Below, one piece after another: positions 45,406 through 58,012 of a stretch of 61,231 bases of DNA (positions are counted from its first letter, which is position 1; each line of letters opens with the position of its first letter). Made by a program: the position numbers and the translations under genes. The stretch is from positions 1-61,231 of the forward strand of contig JAGHQL010000166.1 in NCBI GenBank assembly GCA_020080175.1, in the 5' to 3' direction. The notes beneath the pieces were generated by a model. It saw only the letters and a list, made by a program, of their open reading frames with translations. It was not told the DNA's origin and made no database searches. This stretch comes from Glutinoglossum americanum. Its lineage: Eukaryota > Ascomycota > Geoglossomycetes > Geoglossales > Geoglossaceae.

Positions 45406-47097
45406 ATGGTTTCGATGCTCCCAGATGAGCCGTTGCTAGAAAAATTCAACTCAGAGTTCCCATGCCGAGAGCTGCAAATTCGACAGCTAATCTGTTTATT
45501 CACGGTAGGCCGGCGCGTCCTCCAAAATTCCATGAGGCTCCCACTAACACCTCTAGCCCAACACGCCAAACCCATCATCACTCGTTGTCCATGGCCTCGA
45601 AGCAACGGGCAAAAGCATAATTGTTAAAAATGTGCTCAGCGCGGTTGGGACAGACCACGCGATCGTTCGTTCGCAGGAATGTGTCACCGTCCGACATCTG
45701 CTTGAACGGACAATAGCAGCCTGTGGAGATGCGATATCCTCCGCCCCGGGAGACGGCCTTGATCGAGGTATTGGCGGGCGCTGCGAAAACGTTAGTGCAT
45801 TAGCTGTTCAGCTGCAGCTGCTGCTTGCGGGGGCGACGCAGAAGCTGGTACTAGTTTTTGACGGCGTGGACCGACAGCGGGAAGCACCCCCTACTCTTCT
45901 GCCGGCACTGGCGAGATTGGGAGAGTTAGTACGTGGCTCACATATACTTCACGGCTGGATGGTAGCTCTAGGTATCTGACTTAATTCTGTGGCACGAAAA
46001 GATCCCAAATCTTTGCGTCGTCTTCATAGTCACGGCCCCCCGCCAACGGTTCCTCAGCGCCGTCGGCGTTCCCCACATCTACTTCACACCCTACACAAAA
46101 GACCAAAGCATCCGCATCCTCAGCAAGCATCCTTGCCCCATCTTCCCCAATGGCCTGCCTGAACTTGACTCCGACGAAGACCCTGAAGGCTACACGGAAG
46201 AACAAGCTCAAGAGGATTCGTTGTGGGTTTGGACCCGCTTTTGCTCCGCGGTGTGGGATTCTCTATCCCGTGGCGCGGCCAGGGATATTGTGACATTTCG
46301 CGCGCTGGCAGAGAAATTGTGGAGGCCGTTTGTGCAGCCGATTGTGGATGGCACGTACGGGACGCGGGACTTTTCAAAGCTAATGGTTTTGAAGAGGCCT
46401 CTATTTCAGACGGAGAAGTGGTTGGTTCAAGGCATTGTAGAAAGGGTTGAGGAGGGAGTTGCTTTGAATCGTATGACCGCCTCTCACTCACCTTGAGGAA
46501 AGCCAGAGAAGGCTGATATTAACTGAATTAGATACGCACGATTTGGCGTACTATTCCAAGTACCTTCTCTGCGCCGCCTACCTAGCTTCATACAATCCTG
46601 CCAGGCAGGATTCTATATACTTTATGAAAGGCAGCGAGAAGAAACGAAAGAGAAGAGGGGGCGGTGGAGCATCTGGGCGGGTTGCAAAACACAGAAAAGT
46701 AACTACTCGTTCTATCCCCTCAAACAGATATACCATTCCACCCCTTTCTAACCTTCTGGCATCTCGCTAGATCCAACGAAAACTCCTCGGCCCTCAGGCA
46801 TTTGTGATGGAGAGAATGCTCGCTATCTTCCGCGCTATCCTCCCGCATGACATCGTCACAACCGCGGATATATACACCCAGGTATAGTACCCCCATCTAG
46901 CTTTACCCAGCCTAACTCTTACTCACTAGACTCCCCAGATCGCAACACTCACCTCCCTGCGGCTACTAGTGCGTACCTCTAACACCGCAGATGTACTCGA
47001 GGCACAAACGAAATGGCGCGTTAATATAGGGTGGGAATATGTGAGACAGCTCGCACGGAGCGTGGGTTTTGAGATTGAAAGCCACATTGCCGAGTAG
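45406..47097 (+). CDS. ORC5: Origin recognition complex subunit 5
   Basis: AAA+-type subunit of the complex that marks replication origins and loads the MCM helicase. Six exons, 45406-45504, 45557-45928, 46002-46470, 46532-46698, 46771-46881 and 46939-47097, give 458 codons. FPCRELQIRQLICLF opens the fold, the Walker A motif is HGLEATGKS (exon 2), the Walker B region is LVLVFDGVDRQR, and IPNLCVVFIVTAPRQRF with VPHIYFTPYTKDQSIRIL follow. The C-terminal winged-helix part includes LAYYSKYLLCAAYLASYNP, KGSEKKRKRRGGGG and TSLRLLVRTS. Domain order and length are normal for fungal Orc5. It lies in tandem after RPC2 with a short spacer that must contain its promoter. Confidence 0.93.
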
Positions 47098-47613
47098 ATG
47101 GCTCGCAGTTCCCTCTTCCTTTATCACGCATTGCATCGGAAAACAGGCGCTATTACTTGATTACCTGCATTAGCACACCTTGGGGTTCTGCGAATGGTTA
47201 CCATGTCTTTTTTTTTAAGGAGTTCTTAAGGTGCCTTTATGCTCAATAATACAATCCAACGCATGCACCCAGCAAAGTGCCCTGTTAATATAGCAATTGA
47301 CATTGCTCCACAGGCCGTCTCCATTCTGCTTTTGGTACATAACGACAACCATTGCCTGCATCCCCAGTCTGGGCCCCACCGCAAGCGAAACTCGGTACTG
47401 CAGGGACCACGGCCACCAGCCCACGAGCCCCGCGGACTCCGCAATGAAAGCCCGCAATGACGCGATCGCCAGGATTCTCCACCATTACTTAACACCCTCG
47501 CTCATGCATCCACACGAGGCAGGGTCCAACAACTAAACCTCGAGATACCCAACAACGCAAGACTCACCGAGGGCTTGTTCGAGTTCCTCGTACGTACATA
47601 CACATGCGCCTCC
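47098..47613. other. Spacer between ORC5 and homocysteine methyltransferase gene
   Basis: About 515 bases with the ORC5 3' end and the promoter of the next gene. The frame upstream of 47614 stays open but lacks an earlier ATG that fits the family N-terminus. No other gene is seen. Confidence 0.5.
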
Positions 47614-48756
47614 ATGTCAAGGTTCTCAACCCCCATCCTCCTCCTCGACGGCGGTCTAGGAACAAGCCTCGAGGATCTCCACGGCGTCGAGTTCTCGGAA
47701 GCCACACCGCTCTGGTCAGGGCACCTCCTCGTCTCTTCTCCAAGCACGCTGCAGGAGCTTCAATCCGCATTCGTGAGTGCTGGAGCAGACATCATACTCA
47801 CAGCCACCTACCAAACCTCATTCTTCGGCTTCAGTAACACACCCCGGCTCGATGGTAGGGCAGATGTGGGGTACTCGCGGGACGAAGCGGAGAACTACAT
47901 GCGCTCTGCTGTCACAATTGCTAGAAAAGCGGTCAGCGAAAGTGGAAGACCAGATGGGCTTCTTGCATTAAGTCTCGGAGCACTAGGGGCGGCTCTAATA
48001 CCCAGTCAGGAGTTCACTGGCGCCTACCCGGCCCAATACTCTCACTGGAAAGGCCTCTATGATTTCCACCTCGAGCGAATCCATGCCTTTAGTAGCGATA
48101 AGGCGATATGGGAGCAGGTCGACATCGTGGCATTCGAGACACTACCTGTCCTTAGAGAGGTGAAAGCCGTGAGGGAGGTGATGGGAGAATTGGAGAGGGA
48201 GGGAGTAAACCCAAAGAAGTTCTGGATCTCGTGTGTTTTTCCTAGGGAGGATTTGAGGCTACCTGACGGGACGGATGTGGAGGAGCTGGTGAGGGAGATG
48301 ATGGGACCGTAAGTGGCCATTATGACCTCTTATTCCCCTCAATTATCCATCCACCTAACGCGAAGAAAAAATGTATCCAGCGGCCTCCCCCAACCCCACG
48401 CCATAGGCCTAAACTGCACAAAACTCTTCCTCCTCCGCCCCCTCCTCACGCAATTCGAAACCGCAATCACAAGCTACCTCCCCACAACTACGCCCCCAAA
48501 TACAACAGCCCCGAGCCTCGTCATCTACCCCGACGGCGCCGACGATCTCATCTACAACCCTCACACAAAGACTTGGGATCCCGTTGTCGCGGTCAGTGGC
48601 GATGAGGGTGTAAAGAAGCCATGGGATGAGCAAGTATGGGAGATTGTGCGGGAGGTGGAGGCGAGGGGGGTGTGGGGTAGGGTCTTAGTCGGAGGGTGCT
48701 GTAAGACCACGCCGGGGGATATCGGGAAGTTGAGGGTGAGGATCGATGGGGCATAG
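47614..48756 (+). CDS. Homocysteine S-methyltransferase
   Basis: Zinc enzyme of the Pfam PF02574 family that makes methionine from homocysteine, in fungi with S-methylmethionine or S-adenosylmethionine as methyl donor (Mht1/Sam4 type). Two exons, 47614-48308 and 48381-48756, give 356 codons. Visible are the N-terminal LLLDGGLGTSLED, ADIILTATYQTSF, SLGALGAALIPSQEFTGAY, DIVAFETLPVLREV, the exon-spanned IGLNCTK whose Cys is the first zinc ligand, and VLVGGCCKTTPGDI with the paired Cys ligands. The barrel is complete with all three zinc cysteines. Start at MSRFSTP gives the usual short lead before the LLDGG strand. Which methyl donor is used cannot be told here. Confidence 0.92.
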
Positions 48757-49945
48757 TGAGGTGCATTTTTGAGACGGCTTTGTTTGATAGCGTTATTATA
48801 TGCCAAGGCCCCGCCCAAGAAGGATGGATAATCTAGCGGCTGGAGTTCTGGATCACGCACATCAAGGCTTTTCCGCCCATCCTTACCCAGAGCGGAGCGC
48901 GTTTCAAGAATCAGGATATCCCATCCGTCCCACCCATCCATCCTGCAACTCGGTGGGCTTCGCGTCAGTACGGATTGGTGCGAAGGGACCCCCTTACCCT
49001 ATCCTCCCCCACCTACCCCGTACCGTACCCCAAGGAGTGGCTCCGCTCGAGGACAACTCCCTCCCCGACCCCCTCAAAAACAAAAAATAACTAAATAAAA
49101 CTAAACCCCAGCCGGTGTGTATCCGGAAAGGCTGTCGGCTGAAGCATAGAACCTTTTTCCCGCCATTTTGCTACGGACGTATAGCCGGGGGGGGGGGGCC
49201 GGTTGCGCTACATGCGCGAGAAGACTCAATTGGGCTCGTTCATGCCCCGTCGTTAATCATCGCCAACGGCGTGAGTATCGCGGCGCGGGCGTAATGAGAG
49301 GGAGTGGCTGCAGCGCGTAAGTGAACGAACGCTCATAGGGATCCCCAACCCCCTTTACACCCAAGTTCCCCCAACGCCTCGTAGAGATGCGTCGAGGAGC
49401 CAGAGAGCGGACTGATCCGACCGGGTAATCAACCCATCTCGCCCTTCTACGCACGAATACCGGATGCTTTTTCGACGATCAGAAAAACTCTATGTGCGCT
49501 CACGTTCATGAATTGTATTACTATCGGGAAAAAAAAAAAAAATTCTTATCTCTCTCCGTGGCTCCTCAGAACGCCTGGTGCCCTTCATCTGACGAATAAA
49601 GAAAGGGGGGCGGGAGCGGGAGCAGCCCCTGGTTGCTAGGCTGGGACATGATATCATGACCCGAATATTTTCGGCTGTTTATTCCGCCGGATGTGGATGT
49701 AGGAAACACATAAAGGGAATGAGAGCGAAAGTAGGTGGGGGGGGGAGTTTGAGTCACTCTTGTCCCCATAGAAGTTTCCTCTTAGTTAGCCCTTCGTGAG
49801 ATTTCCTCTCTTCCGTCTTAAAACACAAACAGTAATAAGTTTTAAAAAGCAAAAAAGAATGAGGGGAAGGAAAAGGAAAAAAACTGGCTCAAAAAGGGGC
49901 CTCTGCACACACACCCCTTTTTTTTTCTGCTCAAATCGAGCATTA
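48757..49945. terminator. Convergent 3' region, homocysteine methyltransferase / NYN-CCCH gene
   Basis: About 1.19 kb between converging stop codons. Pyrimidine-rich sequence with several CCC runs lies at 48880-49075, a G-run of 10 at about 49189 and A-runs near 49530. No gene is seen. Confidence 0.45.
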
Positions 49946-51605
49946 TTATGTGTAATAATCATCAATGTTAATTCTCTTCGCAACAACCATGTCCACATGG
50001 TGCATCTCATTCGAGAATCGGCACTGCACGAACGTGCACGGCGAGTTCAGGCAGCGGTGTCCAGATATGCAATCAAAATCGTCACAGCTCAGGCCAGCGA
50101 CGCATGGAGCAAGGCGGGCAATGTAACGCAATGCCATGAACTGCTTCTCGTTGAGCTTCATGTCGTGGTTGTAGTTGCAGATGTAGTTGCTGCAGTCGCC
50201 GAGCAGGTGAAAGTTATTGCAGAGTTTCTTGGGTTTCAGGAATTGGACGTCTCGCTGGTCGACTTTAAGCGGCGGGTCGATCCGTTGGTCTTTGCTGTTA
50301 AGCAGGATCACGGAAGTTGTAGGATAGGCGGCTCGAGTGGAGCCAGCAGTTGTGGTAGCGCTGTGTGGAGAAGTTGAACGTGTGGTTCTCACGGCTGGGG
50401 AAGCAGATGCCGGCACGAAGGTTGCGGCCGTCGCTGCATAGGAAGGAAGGGGTGAAGAAACGAAGGGCTGTGTGGACGTCTTCAATATCGTTGGAATCTT
50501 CTCACGACGAAACAAGTCAGGGAAGTTGATGACGTTCAGCTTTGCCGTCAGTTGTGCGAGTTCGGCGGCGAATGGAGGGCCTTCGATCAATGTCACTCGA
50601 CTAGCAGCAGCCCGGTCATCGCTCAGAAGTGTCTCAAGGGGTCGGGCATAGCCATTATCGTGTGATGCTCCCAGGTAGATATGGCGGCAATGACAGTCGT
50701 TCAAATGTAATTGGAAGAGCTCTGTTTTACAAACGTATTAGGTAAATATTGAGGGAGGTTTTGTGATTTTCTCTTTTTGTGTTAACAGAGGATTGTTGCT
50801 TACCCTTAAGTTTATAATCCGCCCGTTCCTTCCCCTCTCCGGTATCTACAAAGTCAAACAGTGGCTGGCTCTGCGTGAACCCTCTCGCAAACTGCTCCAC
50901 CGTTATTGGGGATCCCACAACCCCCGCCAAGGCACAAGCTCTTGCTAAACCCTTCGTGTTCGCATAAATTCGCACGACGATCTTTATATCGTGTGACAAT
51001 AATGGCATTTCTCGTTGGACGAACTCTCGCAAGGAGAATGAGAGAAGCCCAGCGGCTTCCTTGCCGCCCTCCTCGGCTTTTTGAAGGAACCTATCCTCAA
51101 ACTAGAGTGACAATTAGGCAAGTAAGCTTCATATTAACGGTCACCTAGTAGAAGAGACGGGCGAGGATACTTACAATCATTCCATCGCCGTCGATCAACA
51201 CTAAAATAAACGGATTACGATCCTACAGTGTAAATAATGGCTTAGCCTCTCACAGCTATAAGTTGTCTTGAATAGGAGCTACTCACCATCTCAGCCTGCT
51301 TTTTGTGGGCGTCATCCTTAATAGTGCTGAAGCGCGAGTGCCACAACCGTGAACTCTCAAGCTCCCGTTCGTTGTCAGAATTTGCCCGCTGGAGCTCGCG
51401 GTCCAAACGCTCAACCTCGCGCACGAGTTCCTATATATCGACTCTGTCACCCACTAGCTCTCCCGCCAACGACCTGAGCAGGCAGGCTACGGCCAAAAAA
51501 AAAAAAAAAAAAGCCAACCTCAATAAGATCATTCTTTTGCTCTTGAACAGTTTTTAAAAGCTCAAAGCGCTCCCGATAAGTACGAGCGCCATTCGGAGCG
51601 GCCAT
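49946..51605 (-). CDS. NYN-like domain protein with C-terminal CCCH-type zinc fingers
   Basis: Five exons, 51605-51519, 51430-51287, 51222-51175, 51101-50804 and 50721-49946, give 450 codons. Residues 1-77 form a coiled coil (ELVREVERLDRELQRANSDN). Residues about 78-250 are a conserved fungal domain: NPFILVLIDGDGMIFEDRFL, then VVRIYANTKGLARA, FDFVDTGEGKERADYKLKEL and CRHIYLGASHDNGYARPLE. The Asp residues in DGDG, GEGKERADYK and SHDNGY sit where NYN/PIN-type nucleases carry their metal ligands, so I infer a NYN-like fold; I remember the family from fungi without a function. After a Ser/Thr linker come three cysteine-rich modules: C-x8-C-x4-C-x3-H (from CNNFHLLGDC), C-x5-C-x4-C-x3-H (CVAGLSC) and CRFSNEMHHVD. 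A role as RNA-binding nuclease is inference. Confidence 0.85.
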
Positions 51606-52303
51606 GGCCTTTTTTTTTAAAATTATCAAACGGAGTGAGCAGCAAATTACACGGACATTAAGAGGGAGGAGCGGTGTTGTTATAACACCACGCCTCGAGC
51701 TTCTTCTTCCCGCACAAGTAAAATTTCACCTGCCAGCGCCGATAATAAAAAAGGGACGGGAATATAGATCTGGATGGTATATGGGAAGATGGACGGAGAA
51801 GGCTGTCATGCTCCATGCTCTGCCTGGTATGTGGAGTACACTATATGGAGCGCCCACGCATGAACAACATCAAGTCACCTGTAACCACGCGGCTTCGGGC
51901 AACGAACAACAAATGAGTGCACGACAGAAAATTCTAATTACCCCTAGATAGGTACCAGCGAGCTAGTAGCGGGGGGCCGCCCGTGTATACCTGCCGCGTG
52001 TACGCATGCAGTACGGGAATGAGCTGTACTTAGCAAAACATATCCTACGAGGAGGTGGGTTGAGATCTTTCGAGCTTGCCAACAGGGGGTTTCGGATAAA
52101 ATCCTATGCAAGTTATCCGCGTGAACCCTGCTATTTATTCGACTATCGTACGCATGCCTATGGAACTATAGCTTCTCCTACTAAATAAATCTAAGAGTAT
52201 TGTCAATCAGAAAGCGAAATAGGATGTGTGACTATCTATCCTAGCAGGTGTCCATCCTAACAGATTCGTGGAGCGCCCACCAACTCCATACCAAGCATAC
52301 GAT
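51606..52303. other. Spacer between NYN-CCCH and DCAF4-like genes
   Basis: About 700 bases with both genes on the minus strand: promoter of the NYN-CCCH gene and 3' end of the DCAF4-like gene. Short open frames look non-coding. Confidence 0.5.
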
Positions 52304-54229
52304 TCACCAAGAAAATTCATGGAATTCGTTACCGACAGCTACGAGGAGTGAGGGTGGTCGAAATTTGCCGTCGTTGACACCAGCAAACTGGACACAGGAT
52401 GCGAGACCTGCAAATAGCTTACTAGAGACCGGTGACTGAATTTTTTTAGCGGTGTAGAGGGAGAACAGCTGAACATTATTGTCATCCGTCGCTATCCAGA
52501 AAATGTTAGATTAAGCTAACAAGCGTTGAGAGAAGTCAGCAAGCGGTGTACTTACCAGCAGCGGCAATTCCGTGATCAACATCAATATCGAAGCCAAGAT
52601 CGAGCCGGAATTTATTCTTATGGTCGACAAACTCGAGTATCGGTTGCGATGGCTTCCCGAAACCCTTGGATGGAGATTTTGGGTGTCCCCAGCGCAGATC
52701 GTACGTGCACAACTGAGTAATATTTAGTAACGGCAATACGTAAACATGATCGAGAAACAGGAGCAACTTACGGAATTCTCAAGCCCACAAACAATCACGT
52801 CGTTCTCATTGATCTGCCTGATGTGTGTGATAGACGAAGGGTGGCGGATAGCGAAAGAGGAATCGGAGTTGAGATGCGGGGTTGACATGCGGGTATCGAT
52901 CAGACGCAGGGCGCTATCACGACTCCCGCAGGCCAGTAGCTCTGGCTTAAGGAACTCCACAGCGAACACATCACTTGGGAGCTCAAGAGCTTGGCCACCC
53001 CATTGACATGGCGTCTCTCTGATGGTGATGATGCCCTTGGAAGTTCCGGCAGCCGCTGAACTATCAAATCTGCTAACAGCAGAAGTCCAAACTGACTGCT
53101 GATTGTCAGGGCAGAGAATCACTTGACAATCTGTGGTGTTGAAGTTAGGATGGGTGATGCTAAATGACCTAGAGATAATAGCATACCTGACTGAAGCTGC
53201 CCGGTAGTGACATAAGTTTCTTTAGGTAAAAGCTTGCTGAGAGATATGGCTGCGCCCTCTCTACCGCCAAGAGAAGTAGAACTAGTAGCTAAAAGTCAGC
53301 GGGCGTAAAACGTGCAAACAATAGCGTGATGAACAACGAGAATTACATCAAAGTTCTAGTGAGGCCAATATTCACAGAGGTAATCTAGTTGTATGTTAGC
53401 TCGGTGGATCTAAACTCGGGCTCTTTCAGATATTGCTAGTACTTTAGAAGTGGAAAGATAGAGGGCGTGTATGTCACAGGACGAGACGCTTCTCCTTCCT
53501 AGAGGCTTCGACATATCGACAGCCCTGTCAAGGGAGGGTCGGGTCAGTACCCCTACAGGGTCAAGGGTAATTGAGAACCCACCATAAGCCCATCATATTA
53601 GACGGTCCCTGAGCACCTTGAGATACCATCGTGTATATTAGCAAAGCTGGGTCGTAGTGAAGGTAGCTAGAAGCTCCTAACGATGATCACTCTTACCCAT
53701 GAGAACGACACCAGTCTTGTAGTCCTTACAAAACTTCTGGATCTCGTAACAATCTTCAAGCTGGTGGCTTTCTCCAGCTTTCAAGCTAGCTGCGAACTCT
53801 CTAGTGAATATCTCCATCCGGTCCCTAGGAGTACCCCACCCGGTCTCTAGCATAAATATACCCAGCCCAGGATTATTCAAATAGCGCTCATGGCGCTGAG
53901 AACGAAGGCTTGCGCGAGACGCCTTGCCCTCTTCATCCCTTTTTTGTTTCTGTGATAACACGGAGTTTGCTTAGCAATGGTGCTAGGAACAGCGGGAGAA
54001 CAGGTCGCTGGGCAAATAAATCTTACCTCTCGAAGCTCATTCTGCCCCTTCACAGCATCCTCAGTATAACTATAGTTGAGCGGTGCCTTATGTCCCGGGA
54101 GGACTGGGAAGTACCTCCCTTTTGTCTCATCTGGTTGCTAGTCAATTACGACCACGGATATGTGAAATACGACAATTCCATACCGAAGACAAACCCAGGG
54201 ATAACTCTCCTCTCTGGTGTATCTGCCAT
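52304..54229 (-). CDS. WD40 protein, DCAF4/WDR21-like
   Basis: Probable substrate receptor of a DDB1-CUL4-type ubiquitin ligase, by likeness to DCAF4/WDR21. The start MADTPERRVIPGFVFDETKG followed by RYFPVLPGHKAPLNY, joined across an intron with acceptor near 54130, is the family signature (IPGF..D...RYF). Then KRDEEGKASRASLRSQRHERYL, an intron-rich middle (about 53676-53125), and beta-propeller segments such as ASRFDSSAAAGTSKGIITIR-like strands, LPSDVFAVEFLKPELLACGSRD, ALRLIDTRM and CTYDLRWGHP. The last exon encodes ATDDNNVQLFSLYTAKKI and ends HEFSW at 52304. IDTR and YDLRW are WDxR-like motifs used for DDB1 contact. Exact middle exons between 53676 and 53125 are not fully resolved. Fungal function is not established. 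Confidence 0.8.
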
Positions 54230-54897
54230 CGCAATCAGGATTAGGGGTATTGTTGTTGAGTCTGAGCGTGATAGAAATCACAGCGCGCCACGGTTGTGAA
54301 TGAAGGATGGGTCCGGAAGTGAAGCAGAAACATGAGGGGTCAGTGTTGTGTATGGTGGAAGAAAGAGGTTCCTTAGGCGATTAGGGCTACTGTTTTGATT
54401 TCCCAATTGGATGTCCTCAGGATTTGAGGAAGGCCGCCGAAATTTCTCAGGTAAACACATTGAACGAAGCTATAGGATGAAACTTGTAAGCGTATTCATG
54501 ACGATAGAGCTATGATAGCAAAGATAGAGCAATTCTCACTAGTGAGCAATACCCGAAATATGTAGATATAAAGCGCAGACATCCTGATCCATCGCAGATC
54601 ATCGTGGGTTCGTCGTCGGTGAGGTCGCATCCGTGAAGTTGCAATTGCGAAGCATAATCATGTCACGTGAACCGAGAGGGAAGTTTACACCTCGCATTTT
54701 ATTATGAACAGTGTTTTTCATTGTAGAAGTGCTCCTGGAAGATTTGATAACACAAAAAGAAGGGTCGTGACCCGACCGTGGTAGTGCCACTGAAACACTT
54801 TTGAGACCTCCAGTGATTTACAGGTGTATACATGCGGCTAGAAAACCGAACACCCACCCCGCCCCGTTTCCCCCAATTTAAGCTTTGAATCCACAAT
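54230..54897. other. Spacer between DCAF4-like gene and PMA1
   Basis: About 670 bases with the promoter and leader of the DCAF4-like gene and the 3' end of PMA1. An open frame at 54278-54460 on the minus strand starts with MCLPEKFRRP and could be an upstream reading frame in the DCAF4-like leader; I do not call it a gene. Confidence 0.45.
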
Positions 54898-57800
54898 CTA
54901 ACCCGTCTTCTCGTGCTGTGTAGAGACACGTTGTAACGAAACAACTATAGTCGGTGTTAGCATTTGAACATCGCATGAACGAGGGGAGGACACCAACCGA
55001 AATCTTCTAATGAGCGCTGCTTCTGGTTCTTCTTCGGTGACTTCCCGTGCATGAGGTTGTCGAACCCCACGCTATCCTGGAGGATATAATAGATACCACC
55101 TAGGACGCAGAATACACCGAACGAGAAGATCCAAATTCTGAGGACTGCCACAATAGAGGTTTGACCACCAACGAACCAACCAAACAAGCAGAAGAAGGTC
55201 GAGATGATATCTACAACGAGAATAGCACCGGTGAGCTGCCACGACGGGATGGACGACCAAAATGGACCATTGGCGCGAGTGATGAAGATGAGCCAGTTCT
55301 CGGTCAAGGAGATTTCCAGGAACAAGACTTCATCGCGTTTACCGAAGTTTTGAACGATACCATGGTTCTCGTCGGTGGCGAGCCTAGATACTTCAGTTAA
55401 CGTTTGCTCAATCTATAAGTCGGGAAAAGAGGCTTACATGGTAGTAAGAGTAATCCAAGTGCCGACAGCCAAGGCAACGCCAAGCAGCACGGACATACCC
55501 CAGAGCTTGGGCAAGTTCCACTTAACCGGAGTCCTGGAGAACGGTGCGTTATCGTAAGCAATAGCAAGGGTCGCGATATCAGCGAAGATAGCAATAAAGA
55601 CAACCAGTTCCAAGTTAAGACTCTTGTTCAAGATGGCGATCCAGAGACCGAGGAAGATTTCCAGGTGAAGAGAGAGCGCGATACGGTATACAACATAAGC
55701 GTACATACGATGGAAAATCTGTCGGGAGGTCTTGAGTGCATCAATGATAGCCGAGAGACCGGGAGCCAAGAAGACGATATCGGCAGCGGAGCGAGCAGCG
55801 TCGGAGGCGCCTTCGACGGCGATACCAGTATCGGCCTTCTTGAGAGATGGAGCATCGTTGACACCATCTCCAGTCATAGCCACAAGGTACCCACGCTGCT
55901 GGAGAATTTCAACCACGTTATACTTGTGCTGAGGGAACACTTCGGCAAAACCATCGGCGGCCTCGACGAAATCGTAAACTTCAGAGCCAGGCATTTCACC
56001 ACCGCCGCCAAGACCAAGGCGCTCAGCATTGTACACGTTCGTACCAAGTCCGAGTTGACGCGAGGTTTCACGAGCAATACCAACAGCATCACCAGTCAAC
56101 ATCTTGATCGATAAACCGAGAGTCTTAGCCTCATTGATGGTCTTGGCAGTATCGTGACGCGGGGGATCAGAGCAAGGCATGATGCCCAGGATTTCCCACT
56201 GGCCTTCACCACGCTTCCGAGCAACACCGAGAGAACGGAAACCACGAGTGGCGAATTCAGCGACTTTATTCTTGTAGGCCTGATCGATATCCGGGGGAAT
56301 CTCATGGTCTTCTTCAACAGTCTTGAGGACGAATAGAGGAGCGCCCTTGACGCAGACGATGCGTTCGCCTTTAGGAGACTCGACGACGGCGCTGACCTTC
56401 TTAGAAACGGGATCGAAGGGGTGGAACTCGATGACCTTGTACTTGGCAAGCACACCCTTGGCACGCGGGTAGAAACGGAGGGACTTCAAGAAAGCCTTAT
56501 CAATTGCGTCGAGACCCTTCTTCTTGCGTGAGGCAGCCAAACAGGCAGTAAGCATGAGATCATCCGGTTCGACACCAGCAACGGTGTATGGTTCGGCAAG
56601 AGAAAGCTTGTTCTTCGTGAGAGTACCCGTCCTGTAGATTCATATTAGCAATTGATTTGATCGCTGGGGGCGCCATGCTTACTTGTCAGAGCAAAGAATC
56701 TCTACACCAGCCAAGGACTCAATTGCGGACAACTTCTGGACGATAGCCTTCTTCTTGGCAAGATAAGCAGCACCGACGGCCATGGTGGTGGTGACAACTG
56801 CGGGAAGACCGACGGGTACACCAATGATAGTGATGGCCAGCGTGAACTCCAAAATCTCGACAATGCCGTTAGACCGATAGAAAGACGAAACCCAGACGAT
56901 CAAAAGAGTAAAGATAACTAGGATCAAAAGGACGGTTCCGATGCCGTTGAGCACTTCAGTGAAATGACCAGTACCACTGCTAGCAGCGTTGACAAGCGCG
57001 GCAGCTCGGCCGACAAAGGTATTATCGCCGGTAGAGGTAATAACCATGAAGGCTTCACCACGTTTGACAGCAGACGATGCGAAACACGCGTCTCCTTTGT
57101 GTTTGTCAACCGCAAGAGATTCTCCTGTGATGGCAGACTGATCGACCTGTAGAAAGGCATCTTCCGTGACAATGCGACCATCGGCGGGGATAATGGTACC
57201 CTTGGCTTGTTAGTGACAAATTATCACAGACCAGACGAAATCACCCGGGTGCATACTTCTTCAATCTGCAAGATATCACCTGGTACGACCATAGTGGCTT
57301 CCACCTCCGTCAAACGTCCGTCACGAAGAACGACCGCCTTGAGAGCAAGAGTCTTCTTCAATTCCTCGACAATAGAACCGGCCTGGAATTCCTGGATAAA
57401 ACCGACGGAGGCATTGAGCAAAAGTAACGCGCAGATAACACCAAAGTCGACCCAATCCTGAAGACCGGCAGCAAGAATGGCCGCAGCCTAGAAATAGGTC
57501 GTGTCAAATTAGCAACGGATCGTCATTGGCCTCACGATTGTACATGGGACAGCACAGATGATCGGAGGCAGTGTGGGGAAGGAAAGACTGACCTCCATGA
57601 CGAATTGAATTGGACCAACGAAGTACATGAGAAACTTCAGGATCAAGTTCTCCTTCTCTTCTTTCATCTGATTCAAACCGAACTTTCGTCTCCGCTGCTC
57701 GACCTCCGTGGAACTGAGACCGGTACGAGTATCGGTTTGGAGCAAGTCTTCCGAGACTGGGCGAGCGCCACCAGGTTGAGTCACTACATCCTCCTCCTCC

Positions 57801-58012
57801 TCTTCATGTCCATCCATCGACTCGAGGTCGTCGATCAGCGCATCAATATCCTCATCTTCGTCTTCATCCTCTTCTTCGACCTTCTCGTGTTTCGATTCAG
57901 GCGCAGCCTGCTTCTCTCCATCGAATTGACCAGAGGGCACATTGGTTCCGAGATGGTTAGGTGGAGTCTCATCTGAGGAGTTGGATCCCCCGGGAACGGC
58001 AGTGTCAGCCAT
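54898..58012 (-). CDS. PMA1: Plasma membrane H+-ATPase
   Basis: P3A-type proton pump that energises nutrient uptake and sets cytosolic pH. Six exons, 58012-57593, 57487-57257, 57200-56683, 56631-55438, 55383-54998 and 54944-54898, give 931 codons. The N-terminus is highly acidic ([20 protein letters not shown]). Visible are the actuator loop ([15 protein letters not shown]), membrane segment 4 with IIGVPVGLP, the phosphorylated Asp in CSDKTGTLT (split by an intron), VCVKGAP in the nucleotide domain, [13 protein letters not shown], and [20 protein letters not shown]. The last exon encodes [15 protein letters not shown], the autoinhibitory tail whose Ser/Thr is phosphorylated on activation by glucose in yeast. 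All catalytic motifs are intact. A 3.2-kb gene-free region lies upstream. Confidence 0.97.

Noticed and set aside
54278-54460. Minus-strand frame starting MCLPEKFRRP
   Set aside because: Sixty codons, no known domain, in the leader of the DCAF4-like gene. Kept only as a possible upstream frame.
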